A stretch of 45,019 bases of DNA from Streptomyces atriruber (GTDB taxonomy: Bacteria; Actinomycetota; Actinomycetes; Streptomycetales; Streptomycetaceae). This document shows positions 15,834-24,761 of this stretch, piece by piece. The notes under the pieces were generated by a model, which was not told where the DNA came from, did not search any database, and saw only the letters and a list, made by a program, of their open reading frames with translations. Within the stretch, counting starts at the first letter, position 1. Each line of letters starts with the position of its first letter. Location: contig NZ_LIPN01000167.1 of the NCBI RefSeq assembly GCF_001418325.1, positions 1-45,019 of the forward strand, in the 5' to 3' direction. The translations under genes and the position numbers were made by a program.

Positions 15834-17135
15834 ATGACCGACCAGGACCACCGGAACGACCTCGATCCCTACCTGATCATCTCCTCCGACTGCCACGCCG
15901 GGCTCCCCACCGAGGAGTACCGGCCCTACCTCGACCGCCGCTTCCACCGCGCCTTCGACGACTTCCTCGGCGAGCGCGGCGCCCGCCGCGAGGAGGCGAC
16001 CCGGCTCGGCATCCGCAACGACGCGTTCGCCGCCAAGTGGTTCCAGGACAACGAGGAGGGCCTGCGCGGCGGCTGGGACACCGCGCAGCGCCTCAAGGAA
16101 CTGGACGGCGACGGGGTGGCCGCCGAGGTGGTCTTCCCCGACGCGGACGCCGTCGACAGCCAGACGGCCGCGCCCTTCGGGGTCGGGCTCGGTCTCTCCG
16201 GCGACCAGGATCCCGAGCTCGGCATGGCGGGCGCCCAGGCCCACAACCGCTGGCTGGCCGACTTCGTCTCCGAGCACCCCGAACGGCACTGCGGTGTCGC
16301 CCTGTTGCCCGTCACCGGAGAGGTCGACCGGGTCGTCGCCGAGGTCCACCGCGCCAAGGAGTCGGGGCTCGGCGCGCTGATGATCCCCTCCATGTGGGTC
16401 GACAAGGCGCCCTACCACGACCGGCGCTACGACCCGGTGTGGGCCGCGGCGGCCGAGTGCGCGATGCCCGTGGTCACCCACTCCGGGGCGGCGCCCCGCC
16501 ACGAGTACGGGGACCACCTCGGGATCTACGTCTCCGAAGTGACCTGGTGGCCCGCCCGGCCGCTGTGGTTCATGCTCTGGTCCGGTGTCTTCGAACGCCA
16601 TCCGGGGCTGAAGTTCGGTGTCGCGGAGTCGGGCTGCTGGTGGCTGCCGAACCTCCTGTGGTTCATGGACCGCCTCTACCTGGGTGCGCACGGCGGCAAG
16701 AAGCTCTCCCCGTTCGAGGAGCTGAAGCGTCCGCCGCACGAGTACCTGGACCGGCAGATCTTCGTCTGTGCCACCAACACCAAGCGGCGCGAGCTCGCCC
16801 AGCGGTACGAGATCGGCGTCGACAACATCCTCTGGGGCAGCGACTTCCCGCACCCCGAAGGAACCTGGCCCGACACGCGCGCGTGGCTGAAGAGGACCTT
16901 CCACGACATCCCGGTGGCGGAGACCCGCCGGATGCTGGGTCTGGCGGCGGCGGAGGTCTTCGGCTTCGACACCGGGAAGCTGGCGCCGCTGGCCCGCCGC
17001 ATCGGCCCGACACCCGCAGACCTCGGCCAGGACGCCGACCAGACGTCCGTGACGGCCTCCTGGGCGCGCTCGCGCGAGGTGGGCCGCCACTGGCTGACCG
17101 ACCACGACTTCCCGGTACTGGGGGCGGACGCATGA
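15834..17135 (+). CDS. Amidohydrolase family protein (ACMSD-like metal-dependent hydrolase)
   Basis: A 433-residue TIM-barrel protein of the amidohydrolase-2 group. The N-terminal metal motif is SSDCHAG at about 18-24, followed by EEYRPYLD. A mid-chain histidine lies in VVTHSGA, and the C-terminal motif is WGSDFPHPEGTWPD. Related enzymes decarboxylate or hydrolyse aromatic and cyclic acids (ACMSD, gamma-resorcylate decarboxylase). The ATG at 15834 has AAGGGG upstream, and its stop overlaps the next start. It is paralogous to the gene that follows. Confidence 0.87.
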   Translation: MTDQDHRNDLDPYLIISSDCHAGLPTEEYRPYLDRRFHRAFDDFLGERGARREEATRLGIRNDAFAAKWFQDNEEGLRGGWDTAQRLKELDGDGVAAEVVFPDADAVDSQTAAPFGVGLGLSGDQDPELGMAGAQAHNRWLADFVSEHPERHCGVALLPVTGEVDRVVAEVHRAKESGLGALMIPSMWVDKAPYHDRRYDPVWAAAAECAMPVVTHSGAAPRHEYGDHLGIYVSEVTWWPARPLWFMLWSGVFERHPGLKFGVAESGCWWLPNLLWFMDRLYLGAHGGKKLSPFEELKRPPHEYLDRQIFVCATNTKRRELAQRYEIGVDNILWGSDFPHPEGTWPDTRAWLKRTFHDIPVAETRRMLGLAAAEVFGFDTGKLAPLARRIGPTPADLGQDADQTSVTASWARSREVGRHWLTDHDFPVLGADA

Positions 17136-18394
17136 GTTCACGGCACGGCAGCGAGGACCGCTACACCGTCATCTCCGCGGACTGCCACGCGGGAGCCGAT
17201 CTCCTGGACTACCGGCCGTATTTGGAGTCGCACCACCACGACGCGTTCGACGCCTGGGCGGCCACCTACGTCAATCCGTACGAGGACCTCCTCGCGGACA
17301 CCGCGGACCGCAACTGGAACTCGGACCGCCGGGTCGCCGAACTGGAGGCGGACGGCATCGTCGCCGAGGTCGTCTTCCCCAACACCATCCCGCCGTTCTT
17401 CCCCTCGGCGTCCCTGATGGCCCCGGCCCCGACCCGCGAGGAGTTCGAGCAGCGCTGGGCCGGTCTGCGCGCCCACAACCGCTGGCTCGCGGACTTCTGC
17501 GCCGCCGCACCCGGTCGCAGGGCGGGCGTCTTCCAGATCCTCCTGAACGACGTGGACCGGGCCGTCGAGGAGATCCACCGGTCGGTGGAGGCGGGCCTGA
17601 CGGGCGGCCTGATGCTGCCGGGCACCCCGCCGGGCTCGGGCCTGCCCGAGCTCTACTCGGCGGAGTACGACCCGATCTGGTCGGCCTGCGCCGAGCTGGG
17701 CGTGCCGGTCAACCACCACGCGGGCTCTGCCTCGCCGCCGCTCGGCGAGGAACCGGCCGCGCGCGCGGTGTTCATGGTCGAGACGACGTGGTTCTCGCAC
17801 CGGGCGCTGTGGCACCTCGCCTTCGGCGGGGCCTTCCGCCGCCACCCGGAGCTCAAACTGGTCCTCACCGAGCAGGGCTCGGGATGGGTCCCCGGGGTGC
17901 TCGACATGCTGGACTACTACCACGGGCGCCTGGTCGCCGCGGCGCAGCGGGCGGGCGGCGCGGGGACGGCAGGGACGGCGGAGTCGAAGTTCGGCGAGGG
18001 GCTCGCCGACGCGATGGGCAAGGGGCCCTCCGAAGTGTGGCGCGACAACTGCTTCGTGGGCGCCAGCTTCATGCGCCCCCACGAGGCGGCCCTGCGCGAC
18101 CGGATCGGCCTCGACAAGATCATGTGGGGCAGCGACTACCCGCACGACGAGGGGACGTACCCCTACTCGCGCGAGGGCCTGCGCATCGCCTACGCCGGTC
18201 TCCCCAGGGACGAGATCGCCGCCATGGTCGGCGGCAACGCGGCCCGCGTCTACGGCTTCGACCTGGCGCGGCTCGGCGAGATCGCCGCGCGCGTGGGACC
18301 GACAGTTGGAGAACTGGACGAACCCCTCAAGGAGACGCCTGCGGACGCGACAAGTCCGGTGTTCGCGGCGGGAGGGGCGGTACGGGTCTGGTGA
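17132..18394 (+). CDS. Amidohydrolase family protein, paralogue of the preceding gene
   Basis: A 420-residue protein with the same plan as its neighbour: SADCHAGADLLDYRPYL at the N-terminus, PVNHHAG in the middle and WGSDYPHDEGTYPY near the end. The ATG at 17132 overlaps the previous stop (ATGA), so the two are translationally coupled and may form a heteromeric enzyme or act on successive intermediates. The frame is open far upstream, but that stretch is the shadow of the preceding gene. It is the last gene of the tetR-controlled operon; a palindrome begins one base after its stop. Confidence 0.87.
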   Translation: MSSRHGSEDRYTVISADCHAGADLLDYRPYLESHHHDAFDAWAATYVNPYEDLLADTADRNWNSDRRVAELEADGIVAEVVFPNTIPPFFPSASLMAPAPTREEFEQRWAGLRAHNRWLADFCAAAPGRRAGVFQILLNDVDRAVEEIHRSVEAGLTGGLMLPGTPPGSGLPELYSAEYDPIWSACAELGVPVNHHAGSASPPLGEEPAARAVFMVETTWFSHRALWHLAFGGAFRRHPELKLVLTEQGSGWVPGVLDMLDYYHGRLVAAAQRAGGAGTAGTAESKFGEGLADAMGKGPSEVWRDNCFVGASFMRPHEAALRDRIGLDKIMWGSDYPHDEGTYPYSREGLRIAYAGLPRDEIAAMVGGNAARVYGFDLARLGEIAARVGPTVGELDEPLKETPADATSPVFAAGGAVRVW

Positions 18395-18395
18395 G

Positions 18396-18411
18396 CGCGT
18401 AGCGCTACGCG
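18396..18411. promoter_or_regulatory. 16-base perfect palindrome before the caspase-HSP90 gene
   Basis: CGCGTAGCGCTACGCG is a perfect palindrome starting right after the amidohydrolase stop and ending 83 bases before the caspase-HSP90 start. A second, imperfect hairpin (GGGTTCC-CTGT-GGAATCC, one G-T pair) follows at 18439-18456. These could terminate the upstream operon or be an operator and leader of the downstream one. The palindrome has no loop, which favours protein binding. Confidence 0.4.
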
Positions 18412-18494
18412 GCGATACCCCATTACGGGCCCCGCCTCGGGTTCCCTGTGGAATCCTGGCCCGCGTCGAGCTCGTTCAACGGGAGGCGCGGGCC

Positions 18495-21400
18495 ATGGGG
18501 GAGAGCAAGCGGGCGCTGATCGTCGCCGTGCCGCGTTACGAACTCGAGGAAGAGTTCCCGGACCTGACCCAGGCCGTCCACCGCGACGCGGAGCTCATCG
18601 GCGCGGCGCTGCACGCATCCGGATACAGTGTCGAGGTCCTCGGGCTCGCGCCCGACAAACCCGCCCAACGCTCCCGTATCCGGAGCGCGATCAGCCGGAT
18701 CTGCTGCACCACTCCGGAGGACGGCACCGTCCTCATCCACTTCACCGGGCATGGGCTCTCCGCCGGGGGCGCCGACCATCTCGTGCCCGCCGACGCCCAG
18801 TTGAGCTGGGCCACCGAGCCGCCCGAGGTGGAGCCCGACAGCCTCATCGACCTGGACCTGACCTCGCTGCTCCAGGGCTGCCGGGCCGGCACGGTGCTGC
18901 TGACCGTCGACGCCTGCCGCGATCCGGCGGGTCCGGACGGCGGTTCGCACGGCGGCCCCGCCACCAACTTCCCCTCCTGGCGCGATCGCGTCGCCGTCCT
19001 CTTCGGCTGCGGGGCCGGCCAGACCTGCGGTTCGGACGACGAGCACGGCAGCCACTTCACGCGTGCGCTCGCCGAAGCGCTCGACGCCGACACCGCGCCG
19101 CGCACTGTCGCCGAGGTCATCGCCTACACGACCGCCCGCACCACCGAGCTGGCCCGTGCCGCCCGGCACGAGCAGACCCCCAATCCGCACTACGCGCCGA
19201 GCGGCCCCGACGCCATCGGCTCTGCGCTGCTCTGCTCGGGGCGCACCCTCCAGGAGTCGTGGTCCACGGCGGTCCGTGACCCCGAACTGTGGGCGGCCGT
19301 GCGCTGCGACGACGAACGCCGCGCCATGCTCCAGCGGTCCCTGGTCCAGCTCACCCGGGAGTGTGCCCGGTGGTGCGGTGCCGCGACGGCCGGGGTGCAC
19401 GACCCGTGGGCGGACGACGACTATCCCGTACGCGTCCTCACCAAGGGCCTGCGGCCGCTTCTCGCGCCCTCACAGACCCAAGGGGGGCCGGTCCTGGACG
19501 CGGGAGAGTTCGCCGTGCTCGCCGCGGCTCCCTTCGTACGGGAGGCGTTGTACGCCCTCGGCGTCAAGGCGGCCGTCGCGGCTGACGCCTTCCACCTCGA
19601 TCCCGCGGTCGGCGACAGCGAGACGGAGACGGAACGCGTCGACCTCGAACACACCTTTGCCGCGCACTCGTTGATCTGGCGCAAGGGTCGTGAGCTGGCG
19701 GGCCGAGGGCGCGACGAGGACGCGCGGGCCGTCGCCGCCTGGCTCATGCACCGGCATGTGCGGGGCAAGGAGGAGCTGTGGGACGACTTGTACGTCACGC
19801 AGCTCCTGCTTCCACTGGCCAGGGCACTGCTCGGCGAGAGCGCGCCGACCGGACGCGTCGAGGAACTCGCCGACGAACTGGTGCGCGTCTGCCGGCAGAC
19901 CGGCGTCGTACCTCCCCAGCCCGGCGGCGACGACCGTGAACCGCCCTACCGCCTCACCGAACTGGTCCGCACGGGGCCGCCCGGCACGAGCGAGGTGACC
20001 GAGCGATGGCGTCCCCGGGAGCTGGCCTGGTTGCTCGCCGTCGCCGGACTTCTCGGCGGCGATCTGCGCGAGCTGCCCGGTGTGCTCGTCGACAACATCG
20101 GCGTCACCGACGGGCTCGTACCGGCGCAGGCCGTCGCGAGCGTGCGGGAGCTGCGGTGGGTCAGGGACCGCTACACCCGCACCGTCGACCTCGACCTCCA
20201 GTGCCCGCACCCCGCCGTCCACGCGGCCCTGGAGACGCTGACCGGCTGGACCGACGATGCGGTGCAGCGCGTGCGGGAACATGCGGGACCGACACCGGAC
20301 GACCTCCTGGCATACCTCCCCGAGCGGGTCACCTGCCGTCGGCTCGGACCCGCCTGGGACACCGCGACCAAGAACACCGTCTACGGCGTGCCGTTGATGC
20401 GCTTCGGTCTCGCCGAGGACGAGATGCGGGAGCTGCTGATGGGCACGCAGCTCTACGGAGACCCCCATCTCGCCCTGCGCGAGCTCTACCAGAACGCGCT
20501 GGACGCCTGCCGCTACCGCCAGGCGCGGCTGCGGTACGGCAAGGCACACAAGGACATCCCGTACTCATGGGAGGGCGAGATCGTCTTCCGGCAGGGCGTC
20601 GACGGCGCGGGCCGTCCCTTCGTGGAGTGCGCGGACAACGGCGTCGGCATGGGACGTGACACCCTGCGGGGCACCTTCTCGCGCGCGGGGCGCCGCTTCG
20701 AACAGTCCCGGGAGTACCGCAGGGAACAAGCACGCTGGCGTCGTGCCGACGAAACATTGCGCATCTACCCCAACAGCCGATTCGGCGTAGGGGTGTTCAG
20801 TTACTTCATGCTGGCCGACGAGATCAGCATCCGCACACGTGCGACGGACGACTACGGCCGCCCGGAGTCCGGCCGAGGGCTGCGCGTGGACATCGCCTCC
20901 AGCGGCAGCCTGTTCCGCATCAAGGGAGCGGACGAGTCCCAGCCCGGCGGCGGCACCACGGTGCGCCTCTACCTCCAGGACGACACCGTCGACGTGGCGA
21001 AAGTGCTCGGCGCGCTGGTGTGGCGCACCGATTTCTCCCTGCGGGTGGAGCGGGACGGGGCGACGGTGCGGAGCTGGCAGCCGGACGCGCTCTACTACGA
21101 AGGCGACGCCTCGCGGGCGGTGCGGGCGACGCGGGACCTGTGGTGGGTGCCGGGGCCGGGCCGACTGCTGGCGGACGGGGTGCTGGTGGGCGAGTCGGGT
21201 GAGAGGCCGGGGCGGCTGGAGTTCCATTTGCCCCGGTGGGACAGGGCCGATGACGAGGAGACTCACGACCCCCGCCGCGACAGTTTCCCGTTCGGCTGTG
21301 TGATGGACCTCAGGGAAACTCACGCGCCGGAGCTCAGCACCAGCAGAACCCGTGTCTTCTCCTACGACCAGGTGTGGGCGACCCACGAGATCCTGCGGGC

Positions 21401-23693
21401 CTGCGCGCGGTTCGAGGCTCCGGCGTGGTTCTACCTGGAATGGCTCTGGGACTTCGCCCGGTGGGTGCCGGAGGGCGCGGTACGGCTGACGGAGCGCCTC
21501 ATGGCCACGGACGCCCATGTGACGTCCGTGCTCACCTGGGACCGGACGACCCTCATCCCTTTCCGCCGGGTGGGCTTCTTCACCAGCGATCCGGTGATCG
21601 CCGCCAAGCGCGAGGTGGAGGAATCCAGCTACTCGTCGGCGGATGACCGCTATCTGGCCTGGCGGTCCGGCATCCTGCGGGACGCCGGCATCAGGCGGGA
21701 GGAACGGCTGCTGAACCTGCCGGTTCCGGACTCGGTCGAGGGCTATCCGCGCCCGCGTGCCTGGGAGGCCGGTGCCCATGGGCGCATGCTGTACGGAATG
21801 GACTTCCTGTTCCGTGCCGCCGTGCCACCGGAACCCGAGGCCTGCACTTTCGGCCAGTTGCTCATGCGGGCCAGGCGGCACGCCATCACGGGCTTCGGCG
21901 TGCCTGCCGCACCCGACCTCGACGCCGCGCACTCAATGGCGCTGGACGCGGTCGACCGGCGTTTGCTGCTCGGCGGACGAAGATACGGCAGCTTGCGTAG
22001 GCACTGGCTGACCGACACCGAAGAAGGTGGTGTCCGGGACGTGCTCTGGCTTCTGCGGTGGTTCTCCGCGGACGCGGGACTCTCTGTGCGCGAAGCGCTG
22101 GAGCGTGCACGGCGTTTCGCCGCCGCCGGTTTCGCCTTTCACGTCCCGGACACCGTGGCAGAGCCGTCCGGCGATCACCGGGCCACCCATGAGGAGCTCA
22201 ACGCCCTCTCCTGGCACCCGTGGTTCGCGGAACCCGAGGGCAGAATCTTCCGGGGCAGCTACCCGCCTCCCTGGTTCTACGCCGAGGTGCTGCGCCGCTA
22301 CGCCTGGCTGGGGATACCCGAACTGCCCGCCGTCGACGGGCCGGCCGGGACGACCGGCGGACGCCGGCGCAGGGAGCTCACCGACGAAGAGAGAGACGCC
22401 TACTCCCAGCACTTCAACCTGTACGTGTCCGACGCGGAGGTCTCGCTCGTCAAAGTGGCTGTCGCGGCGGGAGAGCTGTCCCTCACGTTCGCCGAGGTCG
22501 TCGAGCGCTTCGCCGCCACCTTCGAGGCGCTGGGAATGCGGGTGCCCGACCTCGGCGATCTGGCCGGGTACACGCCCAGCAGGCTCGATTGCGAGCTGTT
22601 GCAGGCGCCCCGGCACCGCCTGCTGCTGTTCGAGGAGGGGGAGGAAGACACTCCCGCCCCGCTCCTCGGCACGGCGCTCGCGGTGCAGAGCGTGCAGGCG
22701 GACGCCGAGCAGGTGCGGCAGGCCCTCACGCGGCTCGCGGACGGCGGGCTCGTACAGCCGTCCGCCCCCGGACTCGTCGACAGCTGGCGGGAGCTGTCGC
22801 GCGGTGACCTCTCCCTCCTGCCGCACGAACGGGGCGCGTCCGGTCAACTGGACCGGGTGGACGGCACTCGGTACTCCATCGTGCAGGAGAAGTTCGACGT
22901 TCCCTACGGACTCATGGCAGCGGCCTCGGCCGGGCTGCCGCTCGGACCGGCCTTCGACCGGCTGGCCGTCCTCGGCCCGCTGACCGGCCATCCCGCCCCA
23001 CTGCGCCTGCCGTCCCCGGAGCGGCTCGCTGGAGTACGGCCTTCCACGACTGACGCCTTCGCCTGCTGCCTGCGCGGTGACGGGGGCGTGGTCTGGCGTA
23101 CGGAAAGCAGCGTGCGCCTCCTGATCGAGCACGCGCGCGAGTTGAACCACACGCTGGGGGACAGCCTGGACACTCTCGTCCAGTACGCCGCACTGGGTGC
23201 CCCCTGGCATGCGATCGAGGGCGACGACCAGGCGTGGCGCGACCACCGGCCGAATCCGCACGACAGCGCCCTCTTCCGGGACGACCTGGTAGGCGGCGGT
23301 GCCCCTGTCACCCCCCTCACCCTCGTCCGTGTGGCCGCCCGCTTCGGCTGGCCCCTGGACCAGGCCTGGGACCGGATCGCGCTCTACCGTCCCTTCGGCG
23401 TGGAACTCGTCATGCGACGCCCGGAGATGGCGGTCATCCCGTGCTGGCAGGACCTGATCCTGCTCACCTCTCAGTACACGGGTCGCGCCCCCGCCCTCAC
23501 CGGGCCGGTCCCCTCTCGCCACATCACCGTCGCCGCCCGCGAGGTCGAGGAATCCACCCACTGGGTGCGTGACCGGCTCGCCCTGTACTCCGAGCTGTTC
23601 GCCCTGACGCTGCCCGACCGCTGCCCCGCCGAGCCCGCTCCCACTCCGCAGGCCGTGCTGTACCGCTCAGCGGCCGACCGACCGACTCACTGA
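18495..23693 (+). CDS. Caspase-like protease fused to HSP90-like ATPase and winged-helix repeats
   Basis: A 1732-residue protein. Residues 1 to about 255 form a caspase-like (C14) domain with the dyad His86 (HFTGHG, 82-87) and Cys141 (VDACRD). A mostly helical region follows, including an HD-like helical bundle at about 380-470. About 640-930 is a GHKL/HSP90-type ATPase: N-box ELYQNALDA (Glu663, Asn667), DNGVGM from Asp714, SRFGVGVFSYF near 761-771 and GGGTTVRL near 818. The rest holds winged-helix-like repeats at about 1115, 1196, 1329, 1471 and 1605. Both enzymatic sites look intact. I recall related caspase/HSP90/wHTH proteins being predicted as NTP-dependent conflict systems, with the ATPase and repeats sensing a trigger and the protease acting as effector. 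The ATG at 18495 has GGGAGG 8 bases upstream. It leads a three-gene operon. Confidence 0.85.
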   Translation: MGESKRALIVAVPRYELEEEFPDLTQAVHRDAELIGAALHASGYSVEVLGLAPDKPAQRSRIRSAISRICCTTPEDGTVLIHFTGHGLSAGGADHLVPADAQLSWATEPPEVEPDSLIDLDLTSLLQGCRAGTVLLTVDACRDPAGPDGGSHGGPATNFPSWRDRVAVLFGCGAGQTCGSDDEHGSHFTRALAEALDADTAPRTVAEVIAYTTARTTELARAARHEQTPNPHYAPSGPDAIGSALLCSGRTLQESWSTAVRDPELWAAVRCDDERRAMLQRSLVQLTRECARWCGAATAGVHDPWADDDYPVRVLTKGLRPLLAPSQTQGGPVLDAGEFAVLAAAPFVREALYALGVKAAVAADAFHLDPAVGDSETETERVDLEHTFAAHSLIWRKGRELAGRGRDEDARAVAAWLMHRHVRGKEELWDDLYVTQLLLPLARALLGESAPTGRVEELADELVRVCRQTGVVPPQPGGDDREPPYRLTELVRTGPPGTSEVTERWRPRELAWLLAVAGLLGGDLRELPGVLVDNIGVTDGLVPAQAVASVRELRWVRDRYTRTVDLDLQCPHPAVHAALETLTGWTDDAVQRVREHAGPTPDDLLAYLPERVTCRRLGPAWDTATKNTVYGVPLMRFGLAEDEMRELLMGTQLYGDPHLALRELYQNALDACRYRQARLRYGKAHKDIPYSWEGEIVFRQGVDGAGRPFVECADNGVGMGRDTLRGTFSRAGRRFEQSREYRREQARWRRADETLRIYPNSRFGVGVFSYFMLADEISIRTRATDDYGRPESGRGLRVDIASSGSLFRIKGADESQPGGGTTVRLYLQDDTVDVAKVLGALVWRTDFSLRVERDGATVRSWQPDALYYEGDASRAVRATRDLWWVPGPGRLLADGVLVGESGERPGRLEFHLPRWDRADDEETHDPRRDSFPFGCVMDLRETHAPELSTSRTRVFSYDQVWATHEILRACARFEAPAWFYLEWLWDFARWVPEGAVRLTERLMATDAHVTSVLTWDRTTLIPFRRVGFFTSDPVIAAKREVEESSYSSADDRYLAWRSGILRDAGIRREERLLNLPVPDSVEGYPRPRAWEAGAHGRMLYGMDFLFRAAVPPEPEACTFGQLLMRARRHAITGFGVPAAPDLDAAHSMALDAVDRRLLLGGRRYGSLRRHWLTDTEEGGVRDVLWLLRWFSADAGLSVREALERARRFAAAGFAFHVPDTVAEPSGDHRATHEELNALSWHPWFAEPEGRIFRGSYPPPWFYAEVLRRYAWLGIPELPAVDGPAGTTGGRRRRELTDEERDAYSQHFNLYVSDAEVSLVKVAVAAGELSLTFAEVVERFAATFEALGMRVPDLGDLAGYTPSRLDCELLQAPRHRLLLFEEGEEDTPAPLLGTALAVQSVQADAEQVRQALTRLADGGLVQPSAPGLVDSWRELSRGDLSLLPHERGASGQLDRVDGTRYSIVQEKFDVPYGLMAAASAGLPLGPAFDRLAVLGPLTGHPAPLRLPSPERLAGVRPSTTDAFACCLRGDGGVVWRTESSVRLLIEHARELNHTLGDSLDTLVQYAALGAPWHAIEGDDQAWRDHRPNPHDSALFRDDLVGGGAPVTPLTLVRVAARFGWPLDQAWDRIALYRPFGVELVMRRPEMAVIPCWQDLILLTSQYTGRAPALTGPVPSRHITVAAREVEESTHWVRDRLALYSELFALTLPDRCPAEPAPTPQAVLYRSAADRPTH

Positions 23694-23712
23694 CCGACGG
23701 AGACCGACGTCC

Positions 23713-24051
23713 ATGCCCGCTCATGCCCCGACTCCGTTCCAGGAATCGGAAGTCCAGCCCGCCGACACCTTCACTGTGGAGCGGTCCGCCGACGGCCGCT
23801 GGTACACCGTGACCGGGCACTGCCCGACCTGCCGCGGCCGCACGGTGTTCCGGGTCGCTTTCGGGGTGCTGGGGCCGGTCAAGGGGCGCGGGCGCCGGAC
23901 CCGGCCCGAGCCGCTCACCGGGTCGATCCCGGTCTACTGCCAGTGCGGCTACCCCCATCCGGACCGTCCGCCCGAGTCGCCCGACTCCGGATGCGGCGCC
24001 TTCTGGGACGTTCCGGTCCCGACCCCGGCGCAGGGCGGTGCCACTCCGTGA
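23713..24051 (+). CDS. Small cysteine-rich (zinc-ribbon-like) protein of the caspase-HSP90 operon
   Basis: A 112-residue protein. HCPTC at 36-40 and YCQCG at 75-79, plus Cys94, provide the ligands for a zinc ribbon, with a strand-rich spacer between the knuckles (TVFRVAFGVLG). Both tails are proline-rich. I do not recognise the family. It starts 19 bases after the caspase-HSP90 stop with GGAG upstream, and its own stop overlaps the next start. The tight spacing suggests an adaptor, regulator or substrate of the large protein; this is inference. Confidence 0.7.
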   Translation: MPAHAPTPFQESEVQPADTFTVERSADGRWYTVTGHCPTCRGRTVFRVAFGVLGPVKGRGRRTRPEPLTGSIPVYCQCGYPHPDRPPESPDSGCGAFWDVPVPTPAQGGATP

Positions 24052-24710
24052 CCGACCTCGCCAAGAAGAGGTTCGCGCAGCTCGGCCAGCAGCTCCAGGT
24101 CGACCAACTGGCCGCCGTCCGACGGCAGGCCGAAGGGTGGCGCAACGGTCTCGCCGGGCTCATCGGACTGGTCGGCGCCGTCTTCGTGCTCAAGGGCCGG
24201 GAGAGCGTCGCGGGCATGCCGGAGCTCTGGCGGTGGACCACGGCGGGACTGCTCGTCACCGCCTTCGTCCTGCTCCTCTCCGGCGCGCTGAAGGCCGTAC
24301 GTGCCGCCCACGGGCAGTTGGGGCAGCAGGCCTGGCTGAGCGGCGACCGGCTCTTCGCGGCGATCCTCGACGAGGTCGAGGAGACGCAGGACGCGCTGGC
24401 GTCGGCACGGCGGCGCTCGGTCGTGGGCCTGTGCGCGATCGTGACCGCGCTGGCGGTCAGCTGGGTCGTGCCGGTCGGCACCGAGGAGGGCAAGGGCGAG
24501 GGGAAGAGGGAGGAGGGAGGCGCTTCCAGCGTGTCGCGCGTGCTGGTGACGACGGCCGGGGGCGGCACTGTCTGCGGCGAGCTGGTGGTGAGCGACGCCC
24601 GGGGCGTGGCGGTGCGGGCGCCGGGGACCAAGGACCGTGCGGGGAAGCCCGTACGGCGGACCATCCCCGCCGACGAGGTCCGCTCGCTGGTGCCCGCCAG
24701 GCGATGCTGA
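24048..24710 (+). CDS. Three-helix membrane protein of the caspase-HSP90 operon
   Basis: A 220-residue protein. A cytoplasmic amphipathic N-terminus (1-30) precedes membrane helices at about 33-50, 62-82 and 124-143. A charged linker (EEGKGEGKREEGG) leads to a small C-terminal strand domain, about 163-217, predicted outside the membrane. A predicted coiled or helical segment lies at 85-122 between helices two and three. The GTG at 24048 overlaps the previous stop, so translation is coupled. I do not know the family. In such an operon it could be the membrane target or pore that the protease activates, or a membrane sensor. It ends in Cys220. Confidence 0.7.
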   Translation: MTDLAKKRFAQLGQQLQVDQLAAVRRQAEGWRNGLAGLIGLVGAVFVLKGRESVAGMPELWRWTTAGLLVTAFVLLLSGALKAVRAAHGQLGQQAWLSGDRLFAAILDEVEETQDALASARRRSVVGLCAIVTALAVSWVVPVGTEEGKGEGKREEGGASSVSRVLVTTAGGGTVCGELVVSDARGVAVRAPGTKDRAGKPVRRTIPADEVRSLVPARRC

Positions 24711-24761
24711 GACACGGCAGCCGCACCCCGGAGCAGCGGCCCGCCGTTTGAAGCCGGATCT

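Noticed and set aside
15827..17131. Upstream extension of the second amidohydrolase frame
   Set aside because: It is the out-of-frame shadow of the first amidohydrolase gene; the real start at 17132 overlaps the previous stop.
14844..17141. 765-codon leftward open frame
   Set aside because: It is opposite the SDR and amidohydrolase genes, which have clear domains, spacing and ribosome sites. Its own translation is a low-complexity GC artefact.
18495..24710. Mobile element carrying the caspase-HSP90 operon
   Set aside because: I saw no integrase, transposase, tRNA edge or flanking direct repeats, so transfer cannot be claimed from this window.
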